Assembly: GCF_008831285.2 (NCBI RefSeq)
Contig: NC_045138.2
Coordinates: 14,272,571 to 14,336,570 of the forward strand
Origin: Nymphaea colorata
Taxonomy: Eukaryota; Streptophyta; Magnoliopsida; Nymphaeales; Nymphaeaceae
Reading direction: 5' to 3'
Length of the DNA stretch: 64,000 bases
A program made the position numbers and the translations under genes. Below are positions 13,541 through 26,500 of the stretch, piece after piece (within the stretch, counting starts at the first letter, position 1; each line of letters begins with the position of its first letter). The notes beneath the pieces were generated by a model. It worked only from the letters and a program-made list of their open reading frames with translations. It did not search any database and was not told the DNA's origin.

Positions 13541-16500
13541 TCAATTTCTGGATGCCTCTGGAGTGATCATGGAGCTAATTGACTTGTCATCCTTCCTTTC
13601 AGAAGAATTGCGACACTTCGACCATTCCTCCAAACTCTTGCGATGAAGAGCATTCATCCTTATTGAAGGCCTCTGCTTTTTCACAATCTTCTCTGCTTCC
13701 TTCCAATGATCAGATACACCCAAGGCAACTAAGAGAGCGGAAAGAACACACACACTTCTTCCATGACCTATAGAAGATTACAGCAGACCATGGGATCAGG
13801 CGATGCAAATAACAAGTGATTCTATTAGCCAAGTCATTCCACGCACACAATCCTGTAAATAGAGAGAGACCCCGTGAACCAGCCCTACCAACTTGAGGGT
13901 GACTACTGTAATAACGAAACGTACTGATTCAGATGCCAAACCCTCACCACATGGGTTCCCAATAGGAAGTCAAAAATTCACCTATCCAAAAGCAACGGGG
14001 AAACTAAATATCTGAATTAGGAATTCAGCTAGACCCATACATCAAGCTTCCAACGTAGTGGCACATGGCTTTAGCTACATAGTCTATGACTGACTTAGGA
14101 ATCCAACTGCAAGAATTTGATTTTCATGTCTAAGAACGTCTACATGACCTGCCTCAGGAAAGCAAACGCCATATAAGACCACCAACTTTAAACATGATCG
14201 AACTTTGTTTCACCAGCTTGAATGTGAAACTTAGATATCAGGGCTACGAATTCCCACCACCGATCTGCACCGCAAGGACAAAGGCTAAAGGACATTTCAA
14301 GCAATTGTCCACTGCTGCACTAAGAGCCATCTACTGCAGAAGGGCACAAATATAAACCCTGCAACAAGCACTTCAAAATTCCAGAAATGCGCAAGTCAAA
14401 CTGGCAGTCTCCACTAATTATTGTCACACATAGACAACATCTAAAATTTTTTCCATGACTTCACATATAGTGCAGATTCTCCCGTACTACAAATGTGTTG
14501 AAGTGTGCAGCCAATCACTCCATCATGACCTAAGACAAGCATGCAGTATGTAATGCTGCATCCTACGCACAAACATGTGCATCTATTTCAAATATTCCAT
14601 CACTGATTTTTATGGTTACCTCTAGGTCCAGGAAGCCCCAAAATGGTGTCCTTGCCTCTTAGTCCAACCTATCAACTCAATATATTGTTATCCTAACCAA
14701 TGACACTACCAAGGAGTTTCAAAGGTGATCTATCATGCTACTGCAATCCGCTACAACTGTTACATACATCTTGCAGAAACAAAACAGAGCACTAGGAGAC
14801 AACGTAAACAGAGAAGCATTACCAAGAAATGCTCTGCACAAAGGAGACACTGTTTCCCTTGCTGGACATTTTCCTCAAAAAAGACTGGGATAGAAGTTGA
14901 GAATTTAGATCCTTCCCAAAGTGAGTAAAATCTATGTCAGATAGATGCAAGCATGGATGTGGTTACGGATGTCAATTTTTTCAATATCAAAAGCAAAATG
15001 AAATTCAAAACTGTTATATAGCAAAAGCATAATTGCTTTGTGAGACTAAGCTAATCAATACGTGACTCTTTCACCCATGTGACAGAACTATACCAGCACC
15101 CAACCCAAACAGGTGCAGTAGCCTCTTAGAGAGACTGTGATGTAAGACAAATATTTTACATGTGCAAAGTAGCCTCTTAGAGAGACTGTGATGTAAGACA
15201 AATATTTTACATGTGCAATATCTAGCTTCATAAGATTAGATATACTCATCTTATGGTGTAAGAGCATCAAACATGATCGTCGCTTTAAACTTGTGATGAA
15301 ACATCAGGGATACAAGAGCGAGTTTCAACAGACAACAGTATTTCGATTCCTTTAACTGACACTAAAAGACATCTGATTTTTCATCAAGAAACGCTGCACA
15401 AACTTGTCTAATCTGGATAAAGACTAAATGAAGGCTCATGTTCTCATTCTGATTGAATTCTCTCTCTGGAGGGGAGAATGTAAAGAAGGACGAGGAAAAC
15501 ATGACGAGCGTAAGTCAGGGAATTTTGAAACCAAAGATTGCGGCAAGGCTCCAGAAGAAGGTACTGCAGGACAATTTTGCAGGACCGACGGTACATGGAG
15601 TGTTACACGGAAGCAGGGACATACCAAGAAAGAGGTAACAGGCTAATATGTAATTTGACGTTCAACATGCTTTTAAACTCCCTATTCGAGGCACAGAATC
15701 CAAACAGATCAGCAATTACAGGGTGACAATTTTGAACTATAAACCACCAGAGGATAGAGGTTAACTTAATAAGCATATTTCGACCTTGATCAGGGAAAGG
15801 GTCCTACATGGAGATGCATACGGGCAAGGGGAAATTTCAACAAATAAAATATCACCCTAACAATTACATCATAAAGCAATTATGACTAATAGAAAATACT
15901 AATAAACTTTAACTGTCTTACTGAACACATAATTACGCCTAACGAAAGATTAACACGATCTGCTATACAAGGAACAAGCACGTTAAGGGAAAAGAAAAAC
16001 CAACCAAACGCAATCCGTAAAGGGAAGCAAACTCACCGAATGCGCAGTGGATATAGACGGGCTTACTTTGAGCCCTCTTCCTACACGCCCATCGAACGGC
16101 CAGCTCGATCTCGGACGGCTGCGGCGCCCTCGTGTCCCAAGTCGGTATGCATATATACTCATTCTTAGAGAACAAACTGCTTCTAGGAAGCTCGCAAGTG
16201 CAATCCACAATGGCCGGATCTCCCGGAGGCGCAGAATCAAGGGGAGAAGGCCATCCCCCAACATAGATACCATCGATTATTTCATTATAGAGCGGTTCCC
16301 TCCTCTTCAACCTCCTGATGAAGACGTATATCCGAATCAAGATCAGGTAGGGGCCGAAGAGGATAAACGACCATAAAGGGAAGCTGCCGTCTGGGTTCTT
16401 CCCCAGAAGCAATGGAAGGTTCAAATACGGATGGGAGGCGATGGAAATAAGGAATGAGGCCAAGGAGGCGTGCAGGAAAGGCATTGAGAATGTAGTTGGA

Positions 16501-16574
16501 ATGATGCTCCTCAGACCAAGGAAGGCGACCAGCAAGACAGTCGCCTTTGCTCCAACCAACAGAGAGATGCCCAT
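13541..16574 (-). CDS. Membrane-anchored dual-specificity-type phosphatase (CX5R family)
   Basis: Two coding exons on the minus strand, 16574-16037 and 13767-13541, join to a 254-residue protein; the intron (13768-16036) is 2.3 kb. The ATG at 16574 is the first in frame after a stop a few codons upstream. The split Gly codon at the junction completes the signature HCAFGHGRS, with catalytic Cys177 and Arg183, which is the P-loop of dual-specificity/tyrosine phosphatases. Residues 1 to about 95 are hydrophobic with two or three probable membrane spans, followed by a basic patch (RRLKRRE). The TWDTRAPQ segment about 30 residues before the Cys is a candidate general-acid loop. Plant homologues are commonly annotated as YnbD-like phosphatases (from memory). 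The substrate is unknown. Catalytic residues are intact, so activity is plausible; the location is inferred from hydrophobicity only. Confidence 0.87.
15118..15219. repeat. 51-bp direct tandem repeat inside the phosphatase intron
   Basis: The unit, starting GTAGCCTCTTAGAGAG, occurs at 15118-15168 and 15169-15219 with essentially perfect identity. It lies within the 2.3 kb intron. Confidence 0.9.
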
Positions 16575-16652
16575 CAATTTCCGCAGGATTTCCACATCCT
16601 ACCTTCTCTTCTGGATACCCAACTTTCTTTTTTTCAAGTGTTCTCTTCCGAG

Positions 16653-16757
16653 TTTCAACCCTCTCCCTCTCCCTCTCTCGTTTCAACTCTCTCCTCTCCC
16701 CTCTCCCTCTCCCTCTCTCGTTTCAACTCTCTCCTCTCCCCTCTCCCTCTCTCTCTG
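16653..16757 (-). repeat. CT-rich 40-bp tandem repeat in the phosphatase leader or promoter
   Basis: Read on the plus strand, a pyrimidine unit starting TTTCAACTCTCTCC repeats at 16681-16720 and 16721-16757, with a shorter relative at 16653-16680. It lies 80-180 bp upstream of the phosphatase ATG (16574), so on the coding strand it is a GA-rich block in the probable 5' UTR or core promoter. Such GAGA/CT tracts are common near plant transcription starts; a regulatory role here is inference. Confidence 0.75.
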
Positions 16758-17382
16758 TATGTACAGATTGTGGACAAGGAACTCCGTTTCTCTCTCTCGG
16801 GTGTGTGGCAATGCTTGGAGAATGGATGTAGATCGTTAGATTCCCACGACGTATAAATGTAGCCCGTCGATTATCAGAGCGAATATGTTGCACAGAGGTT
16901 GACCGTTTACTACTCCGTCGCGTAGGAAAAGTGCGGTTACAAGTTATAACCGTTCACGAAGACCCAGCGCTATATTGAATAAGAGGGTTTTGCACGATTC
17001 GGAAGGCCTTGTTCTGAGCCCCAGGGGCTAACCTAAGCTCCCTCGCACTTGCTCCAGAGAAGGTTCTCGAAGTGGAAAGAGAATTTGTTCGGGTTTTACA
17101 TTAACGCCGCCCAACTTCCCTCGTCCAAACGTAGTTTTTTTTTTTTTTTTTGGCTTATGGTCAAGGCATTGAACCATTTCCTTTACACCAGATGCGATTC
17201 TCCCTTTCTTCTAAATAAATCCAACAACCTACTTAGACGTCAGAAGCTCATGTTCAGTTTATAATTAAGAAACAACGTGGCACCCACTCTCTCAATCCCT
17301 ATTTTTACTACTATCAAATTGAAATGGTTTTGTGCCTCTTACTGCGTCGACAAATGGGCTTGCTTGGCCAGAAGCCGCTGGA

Positions 17383-17587
17383 ATCAGGTCAACTTTCAAT
17401 ATGGGTCCAGTGAGGATTGTAGACGACCCCACTTGAGATCCATTCGAGCAGGATCGAGTTTAAGGCTCACAACCATGCAATAATGGAGTCAGGCCACCTT
17501 TTCAACATGGATCCAACGAAGATTGTGGATCGACTCAGTTGGGATACATTCATGCAGCGTCAACCTTAGGGCTCACAATGCTTCAAG
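17383..17587. repeat. Diverged 106-bp tandem duplication
   Basis: Two related blocks, about 17383-17481 and 17489-17587, share a series of matching islands (TCAGG..CA..TTTCAA.ATGG.TCCA, GATTGT.GA, GGCTCACAA). They differ at many positions, so the duplication is old. No coding potential is evident. Confidence 0.65.
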
Positions 17588-20086
17588 AAATGAAGGTGCG
17601 CATAAGCAAGCAGAGTTTTTGCTGATTATTACCAAAATTCTCCACGATTAGCTCTTCGCTTTTTTAAACTAGAGTAACAAATTTCAAGAAAAAACACTAT
17701 CAAAATAATAAATCAGGCAAACATTTTGCTTTTAAACACATTTACACAATCAAATCTGATGAGAACCACTTAAGTTGAAATTTTTCGTCTCGATTGTAAC
17801 TACAATGGGCTAAAGAAATGCATCCTTCAGAAAGGGTATAAAAATGTTAGCCACCGCATAGAATAGGAGTGGGTTGATAGCTGCTAACTTCATGAGATCG
17901 TTATTGACCAAAAAACGTGATCTAATTGGAAGCCAGCCTAAATTTTAATGGCAAGCATTCTGTAATTCGACACTGCAGCTTGTCGTCGAGCATAAGGTTG
18001 ATGAAATGGGAAGATCCGAATGGGAACGAGAGAGCACCCAAGTTTTTTGCATCAAAGAAAAATTAGAAAAGAATATGGTAAACACGCATACCTTCTGAGT
18101 AGGCAAATTCAACACTTTCTAGATAAACTTGATCTTTTCTCTCACCAAAAGAATACCGATAGGATAACGTTTCGGGGTAAAAAAGGCACATAAAAGAAGT
18201 TATTCAAGCACAGCAGAATCTCAACCCACAAGCTGGTTGCTCTTCTAAAATTTTGCCAATCGAGAAAAAGTTAATGTGAAGTGCAGGGGAGAATGAAATA
18301 GGAATAGAGAATAACCTAAAACAAAATTAACGGAGAATAGAACCTGATACATCAAACATAACCCCAGAAACCCAACTCAAGTAGATCTTTACAGATTATC
18401 AATCATTAAACTAGTGTGGAACTATAGATCTTTTGATACCCAGCAAGGTTATGTTGCTCAAGAACAAAAGAGTCGGAAGGCGGCCAGATCCAGCACCTTG
18501 GTGTCCCGATGACGATAGAAATCGTGTCAGAAAAGGATAAAACTGAAGCATCTGTAGTAGCATAATGCTTGCTTCCTGGGCATATACTGATGATGGAAGC
18601 GCTTGCGTTTGTCACTATTCATTCGCCCAACCAGGAATGCAGCCTAAGCAAAATGGGCATTACAACCCTGATTGTAGCAAAAAATTAGTTCTCACATAAA
18701 TTCATCTTACCAATGTACGCTACAAGCAAATAATTGATTGACTTTTAATCAATTCAGGTCTAAATTATTTCCTTGTAACTAAGAAAATATGAACAAGAGA
18801 AATACTAATACAACTAGAAGTAGAATACCTTATCAAGACATGCAGAACATGATTAATTGAAGTTGGCTGAATCAGGAGGCATTACATGCAAGACAACTTA
18901 GAGGACCTAATAAAGCAGAGATCATGGCGGAAACGTCGATGGCCATCATCATAATGTTACCCCATATACCAGTCAAGGTAGGATGTGCAGGTTAACATTA
19001 TGGCATGATCACTTAATAGAAGAAAGAGGGGGAGAGTAAGACAAAAAAAACATCGAGAGCATACTTCCCCAGCCACACTGGGGAAAAGGGAAATATCCTG
19101 GTGAGTGGTAATGAAATGTCTACTAACTTTGCATCAGCAAGAACATGCAGAATTACAAAATCCCATCAAAACAAGACATTGGGAATGTCAATCACAAAGA
19201 TTGATGTGACGTGAAAAATAAATTATATTCCCAGAATATAATCATGAAGGGAAATGGTGTTGCAAAGTCAAAACCTAACGTATCAGCACTCTCCAAGTGG
19301 GAAACTACCATGTACTGAAATTCCTCAAGCAGATAAATATGTCGTAACAACAATTCCCCCACGGAAAGAATGGTTAACATGCTTGGTACAACCCAAAACT
19401 ATATGAAGTACAACTATTTTTGTGAAATTTAGTCTACTCTTTGTTCACATGTCTTATGGGACACCATCATGACATACCTGAAAGTAAGCAACGCTTCTAT
19501 TTCTCTTCTTTATGCTTTTAGATAACACTTTCCATAATTTTTTGCAAAACAGAATGAAACTGGTGATCCATCCTTGTTTCCACATTGCATGGATTTGAAT
19601 AATAGAAGACAGTGGAACAAGATATCACCAGAACATACAATGATAAAACAACTAAAAACCCACATTGACAATGAAAATAAATATCCTAAAAAAGAAAACA
19701 GAAACACTCACCTTTTCTTCACTCCAGATGGATTAGCATCTACCAGATCCATATTCCAGAGAACCAAACCGTCCAACAAATTGGCCTACAAATATAAAAT
19801 AAAAGAACAAGTAGGAATTTTTAGGTGGCAAAAGCACAATGGTAATATGTTTTCCAATTCGAAAAATCAATATAAAAATTTCAAAAGATAAAGCAAAATT
19901 ACACGCTGTCAGCACATTTACCTCTTTAGATCGAAAAATGAATTCTTCCAAAGTCTACAACCGTGCTCAAAAAGAATCATAGCATCGACACCTCAAGTGA
20001 AAAGCACATCATCTTCAATCAAGCATCATCTATGTCTCTCCTCTGTGTGTGTGTGTGTCTAAACACATTTATATATATACATATGC

Positions 20087-20088
<2 letters not shown>

Positions 20089-20171
<83 letters not shown>
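20089..20171. repeat. Compound (AT)n(GA)n microsatellite
   Basis: An uninterrupted AT dinucleotide run of about 50 bp passes directly into about 30 bp of GA repeats. Confidence 0.95.
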
Positions 20172-20176
<5 letters not shown>

Positions 20177-20595
20177 TTCTTAATTGGCACAAAGAACTGC
20201 TTCATACATGAGACTTACAACAATACAAATTCTAAAGAAAAAAAATATCAGTATTATTAAGAGAAATTAATGTACAAGTAGCATGGCACTAGGCTGACAA
20301 GTGAAAGGCTACAAGACTCGGCAGTTAGGTAATAAGATATAATCAACGTTGGCAGAAACCAATACCTGGAAGCAAATATTTTCAAACGAGATAGGACTTG
20401 AATGGGGTTAAAAAGGGAAAACAAAAAATTATCACGATGGAAAATACCATACTTGCTTTACAAGTATCTTAAAAGAATGGCCTCTTGACTATACAAGCTC
20501 TAGTGCATGTGAGGTGGATAACTTCGCTAGATGGTTAAAATTTCAGATACATTTTCTGGAACCTAATACCATGCGAGAGGATGTACAGCAGAGAA

Positions 20596-23500
20596 TCAGA
20601 CAACTTCTGACAGATCATCCATAGGAACTTCGAGGCCTTCGAAATCATTGTCATGGTCTTGCATGACATCATCTGGACAGCTTAGCCAATTACCCAAGTC
20701 TTGGCTTTGATCAACAAGATCATCAGTAACACCCAATTCTTCTATTGCAGGCAAAGGCAAATGTGTAAGGTCAATAGCTCCTTCAGGATCAAGAGGATCT
20801 TGAGCAACAACAACAGAAGGGTTGGGTAGGACTTCTTGGACCTTGGTGCTCTGACTTACAGATGGTTCACTGGATTCCTTTATGGAATTGAACATGGGAC
20901 TTGGCACTTCAGAAGGCCTACTACAGAGAAGACCGTTCACAGCATTTGATAATTGTGCTGTTTTCTGTCTAGGTTTTGTCTTAGTTTTGCGCTCACCCCT
21001 GACACTGCCTATTGTTGGTCTACCAGTTTTTGTTACAGAGTTCCTTATCATTCCCTCTCTGTTGTGATCCCGATCTCTTTCACTCCTCTTTCCTTTTGCT
21101 CCACCCATGAGACTACTGCTGAGGTTTGCCGTACCCCTTGCTACATTGCTTACAACAGCATCGAGTGATAATTCCCTTTTCTTTCCTCGGTTTGGCCATG
21201 GCTCATCTTTACCAAAACTTTGGTCTGACGAATGACCAGCATGTTCAGATGCACCAGATAAATCTTTGTTGAGACTATGGGGCCCACAATTCTCGATTGA
21301 TATAGCACGACTAGAAGCCAAGACACCTGCAGAGTAAGGCAAAAACAAAAACCAGAGAAGGTAAAGGGTTGAGACTCGAGCAAACAAACAATGATACATG
21401 TGAAATGCAGAATATGTAGCATAAGAGATCGAAGTATATGCCTGTGGCCTTAGACTCATGTTGACTTGCTGGAGACTCAAGGCATGGCTTGAGAGTAAGG
21501 CCATCCTTAGTACTATCCATGCATTTTGTGTCAGAGCTGCATGCTGGTGCAGCCAGAAATCCATCCTCGAAGAGATGTTCACTAAAGCAGCTTGTACCCG
21601 TCTCATCATATTTCTTGCATCTGGCAAGTGTCCGCTTAACAAAAGATACAGCAACTTGTTTAGATATCTTACTGCCTCCACTTTTATGTGATGCATTACC
21701 ACCTCGACAAGCCTGTTTGAATAAGAATGAGAATGAAGCACCAACAATATAAGTTTCATAATGAGTGCTTTAGCAAAAGACAGTCATAGTAACAAAATAA
21801 AGCACAACTGATATGCAAAGAACATAATACTGCTTAAGATAACACTACCAGCAACTTTTATGTTTTTGAAACATAAGATCTCAAGAAAGTTTCGAACAGC
21901 ATAAAAAAGACAGTGGAGTTTGCAAAAAAAAAATGTTAAGAGTCCAAATAGGCAATATCCCTCTCTAAGTTTTCCCGTGAAATAGTAGCATTCTTATCTG
22001 ATTCATCCTTTTTATCAGTGCTTCCAGTCAGACATAAATACTTCTCATAATGTTTCACTTCAGGAGCTATTGAAGCATTCCAAAATGAACAAATTGATAG
22101 TGCTGCAAGCCTGCAACAAGCCTCCCAAGCTTTACAAATCCACAATGTGTCCGCTTCTGCCATAGATCAAGCCTATGTCAAAAAAGCTAGGCTTGAAATG
22201 TCAGTCAAGGAACCCAACCCGACCTCAGACATTTAAAGGGTGGCCAAAGGATGAAGCTTCAGGGATCATGGGAACAAGTGACATATAAAAAGCTACCCTA
22301 ATGTCTCCAACCAGATCAACTTCAGGTCCTGCATTCTGCAGGTAAACTTTGTTAGTGGACTTCGTGCACCTTAGGTGACTGAAAAGACCTTGTCATCTCT
22401 AGTATGGCTTTCAGCAATACAGAAAATAGAGCCGAGAAGCCAGAAAAAGTGTCTATTCATGTTAATATAAATCTTTATAATACTATTGCAGTCATGATGG
22501 ACAGGATGGATCGTCTCTTGGTAATCCACCAAAAGTTGTGGTTTCACAGGCAAGAAGCCACCATCTTTGCTGCTTAAACAAGCAAGAACAGAAACAGATG
22601 TCATACGGAACCAGCATGCCACATACATATAGCGTCATAATGAACCAGCATGCCATAAATATGTAGAAAGCATGAGGTAAGGATGAAAAATACATTTAGA
22701 AAAAGAAACATCGTGGTAACAGGCTAGTCAAAAGTTTCGACACACAACACAAGAAAATGAAAATAACTGAATCTCAAACCAATATTTGATGAAAAAACTG
22801 TGAAAGAACACAAATCAGAATAATTTACCATATGCTTTTTGTATGCTACATCCACAAGCTTGTTCAATGCCAGACGTTCAAGATCCCTGCAAAATGAATT
22901 GTAGCAAATGCTAAATGATACTGTAGAGTAGGAAGGCGTGAAAAATAAGCACATCAAACCTTTTTTCAAGCCCCCTTGCTCTAAGAACAGCCTTCTCCAA
23001 TTTGTACAGCTGGCTTTTCTTTTTCTTCACCTGCCAAATGGGTAACATAAACTATAAAATAACTAAAAAAACAGAAGAATATCCACAGATAAACTGAAAC
23101 TACAATTCAAGTAAGATGCAAGAGTACATTCATATTATATAGCACTTGAACTTATTCTTCCACATGACAAGCCAAGAACTTCTATGAACATGAATGATAT
23201 GGAAGAGGTTTTCCTTTTTGTATTTTTGCATATTGAAGAGTTTTTACAATGTTCCTATTTTGGTTATTTCTATTGGTATGTTATAGACTTAGAATGCAAT
23301 ATTCAATCAGGGCAGAAAGCAGTTGATTGATAATATGCCAAATTATGGAAAGAACACAATATACATTCAAAAACTCACGAAGAAGACCTAGATATCCTGG
23401 CATGTCCAACTGAAGTATGCACAGCACAAATCCATTACAACTAACCTGATGAAACAAGTCTTTTTGAAGTTTAGAGAGATCTTTAGTGATCTCATCATCT

Positions 23501-26500
23501 TCCCCTTGTGACAGACCAGGCTGAAAGAAAAAGAAAAAAAATATATATGAAGATATAGTAACATCAACTTGAACCACCTCAATGACCTCATTAATATCTT
23601 AGAGAGAAACAGGAAAAAATCACAAGCACAGCTGCAGCAATGGATTGGAAAGAGAAATACTATCATAAGCAAAAGTTCCATATAGATATTTCATAGAAAG
23701 AAATGCATGTCGAATTCATTGAACAACAAAATTCACATCAACACACTCAAGAGCAAACAAATAAACTGCTTAATGATCAACAATCCAATTGTAACTGGAT
23801 AAAATTGGAACAGGAAAGGGAAAGCAACAATAATAGAAAAGAACATTCTTCCCTTCCATACCGTATTTGGGTGTGTAAAATAATAGCTGGTGATGAGTAT
23901 GAACTGAGGAGTTATGAATACATAATAGGAGGAAGAAGTTTGGCTTTATAAATCAATATGCATGGACAGCACCCATAGATCTTATATTAATTGGATGAAG
24001 CGTCCAGATTATTCTGATACTTGGGGTTCTTATTGTTTAGTTGTCAATAGATTGAACGACACTTAAGAGTACACAAAATTATACCTTATCATGCATGCAA
24101 AGATCCAGCATCTAGAAATGATATGACAAATCAAGACTCTTTAACACACATGAGATAGTTGGAACTGTTTAATAACCAATAAATTGCAAGCAATTTGTCT
24201 ACAGAGCAATGATGCCTATTGATGCATGTCTGGGTCAACTCTACGTAGCCTCTGACCATGTATAGACATTAAAAAACCATTTCCAGAAATAAATCAAAAG
24301 TTAATCAAATCTAGCAGCACAATTGTGGTAGTATAATGAAAAAAATGATGACATCAACCAAGAAGCAACTAAAACATGGATTGCCAGATGAAACCATACT
24401 ATCTGAAATATCTTGGCCATTGTATAGCTGTGATAGTGTAATCAATTGCTTAACAACATCACAATTAAAAGAAACCCATTCGTGACAACAAAGTACTGAG
24501 TGGGTGCCAAAATTGCCATTTACCACTGTTTCTGGGAACAATCCAATACTTTGAAGCTCCAACAATATCCTGTCATCCAGTGACATCTGCTGATAACAGC
24601 AATCAACCAAAGTGATACCAGAAACATCTGTTTGAGTAGGCTGCAATCCATTAGCTCTATGCTGCTCACCAACATCAGAATGTGGAGTGAAACAATCTTG
24701 CTGCACCACTTCTTCTTGATTTTTATATGCTAAATTATGTGTTTTTGGGCTTCTAAAACCATTTGATATAGCGCTTCCATCACATGAGAAGTTGTCATGG
24801 GAATGATACCTATGATTCTTTAGCTCCCCTTCAGACTCAATTTCAAATTTGATTCTGTCCATGCCTCTGGATTCATTATGGATATGATCAGAAGCACCAC
24901 AAGGAGAAAAATCACTTGCATAATGATGATTATCTTTGTCGACTCCCTCAATTTGGTTAGCTTCACTAATATCATCTTCAACAATCAGAGCTGCAAGAAG
25001 CCTCTGTGAAAGAGGAATGATCTTCTCAAACCAGCTGTTAGTTTCTATTGTCCCATCATCTACATCTTGTGATTCATCAATAGAACTCACTTTCCTGCCC
25101 AATCCATTCAGTATTGCTTCATTTGACTGAACTGGCTGTTTCTCTTCACACACAATGTCAGGAAATGTTGTGAATGAATCAAGAACAGACTGATCCTGGC
25201 AAGATTGAAAAGAAAACTTGATCATGACAAGCAAGAAGAAAAGAATTGTTCACACACTCAGACATAAAGGCACAATATGACAATGGAAAATTATGGGCAA
25301 AAAAGCAATATTACAATTTTTTTTTAATAACAAGCCAAACTGCAAAAGACTTATAAGTAGAACTTCTAGTGCTTAAAAGTTTTTACTTTAGTGTAATTAT
25401 AATGTCCAACAGGAACCTTCCTGAAGCATTTACACTACACAAAATGCTATCACATGATTGATTTTGTAGGTCTTATACAAATCCGTGATTATGCAAGACC
25501 GTATTCATATATTCTCAAGTCAAATAATAAATAGCGACTATTTGTGCAGTTGTGCCTAGTCATTATCTTGACAAGATATAGATCAAGAATTGAGTTTCCT
25601 AGGACTTTTGGACTTCCAATTTAATCACTTACAGGAGTCCACATTGTTTTTGTGTCTAGCATCCTGATTAGTTTATACTCTATATGTTTACAATATTTCT
25701 TACCATTGAAGAATATGTAAACTATCTTTCATGATTCATCTTTTCATACCAGCAGACGATCAATATAGATATATACACACACATTCATCTCAAATGATAC
25801 ATAATTGATTTTATTCGCCTTACAAGAATTCATTGTAGATATTATTCTGAATTCAAATAATTTCAGATACTGGTATCTGATCATTGTTCTGACAAGATAA
25901 AAAAAATGACAAGTTCGAGTTTTCAGTAGAATCAGGAACATGAGTCAAGAGTTTTTTATATGACCATAATGGGCGGTTATCATTTATCTCGTATTTGAAA
26001 GTACTCAATCATTTTTCTTAGTATCAGAGTTTGCAGTGTTTTCCAGAAAGACATCAGCAGGCTGCATTCCTTTTTACTCTTGTTGAAAGCCTAGCAGAAG
26101 AAGAAATAACATTGGGAAACTATATGCAGGAATGACATAGGCAGCATTTTCTTCATTCCTGTAGCATGGCAAGACCTGCATCAATGTCTTAGATTTACAC
26201 TCCATAATTGTTCTTACACAGATGGAATTCTACCTTCCAAAACTGCAAGCATAAGTCCAACCTTTAAAGTTTAAAAGCTTATTCTGGAAATTAAACTTTT
26301 AGGTGTTTTATGTTTTAAACCTTAAATAATATTTAAATTTAACACAATTCCATAAAAAAGAAGTTGACAAAGTCAGATAGTTGGTTTAGAATATGTAGTT
26401 ATCCATATGAAATGAATGACAATGATCTCATTAGTATTTTGCATTATAATCCACATATCGGTCGAAAAGCTTACTTAAAACCTGACAACATCAAAAAGTT

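Larger units (their letters stand above)
16575..20595. other. Intergenic spacer: phosphatase promoter side and 3' side of the large unknown gene
   Basis: There is no supported gene. The left end (16575 to about 17050) is the upstream region of the minus-strand phosphatase. A T18 run lies at about 17133-17150, and a diverged tandem repeat at 17383-17587. The remainder is AT-rich with short frames only. It ends in a compound (AT)n(GA)n microsatellite at about 20089-20171 and the 3' UTR of the gene whose stop codon is at 20596. Confidence 0.6.

Noticed and set aside
16441-16839. Overlapping plus-strand frames rich in Ser/Leu/Pro
   Set aside because: Produced by the CT-rich repeat and by antisense of the phosphatase exon.
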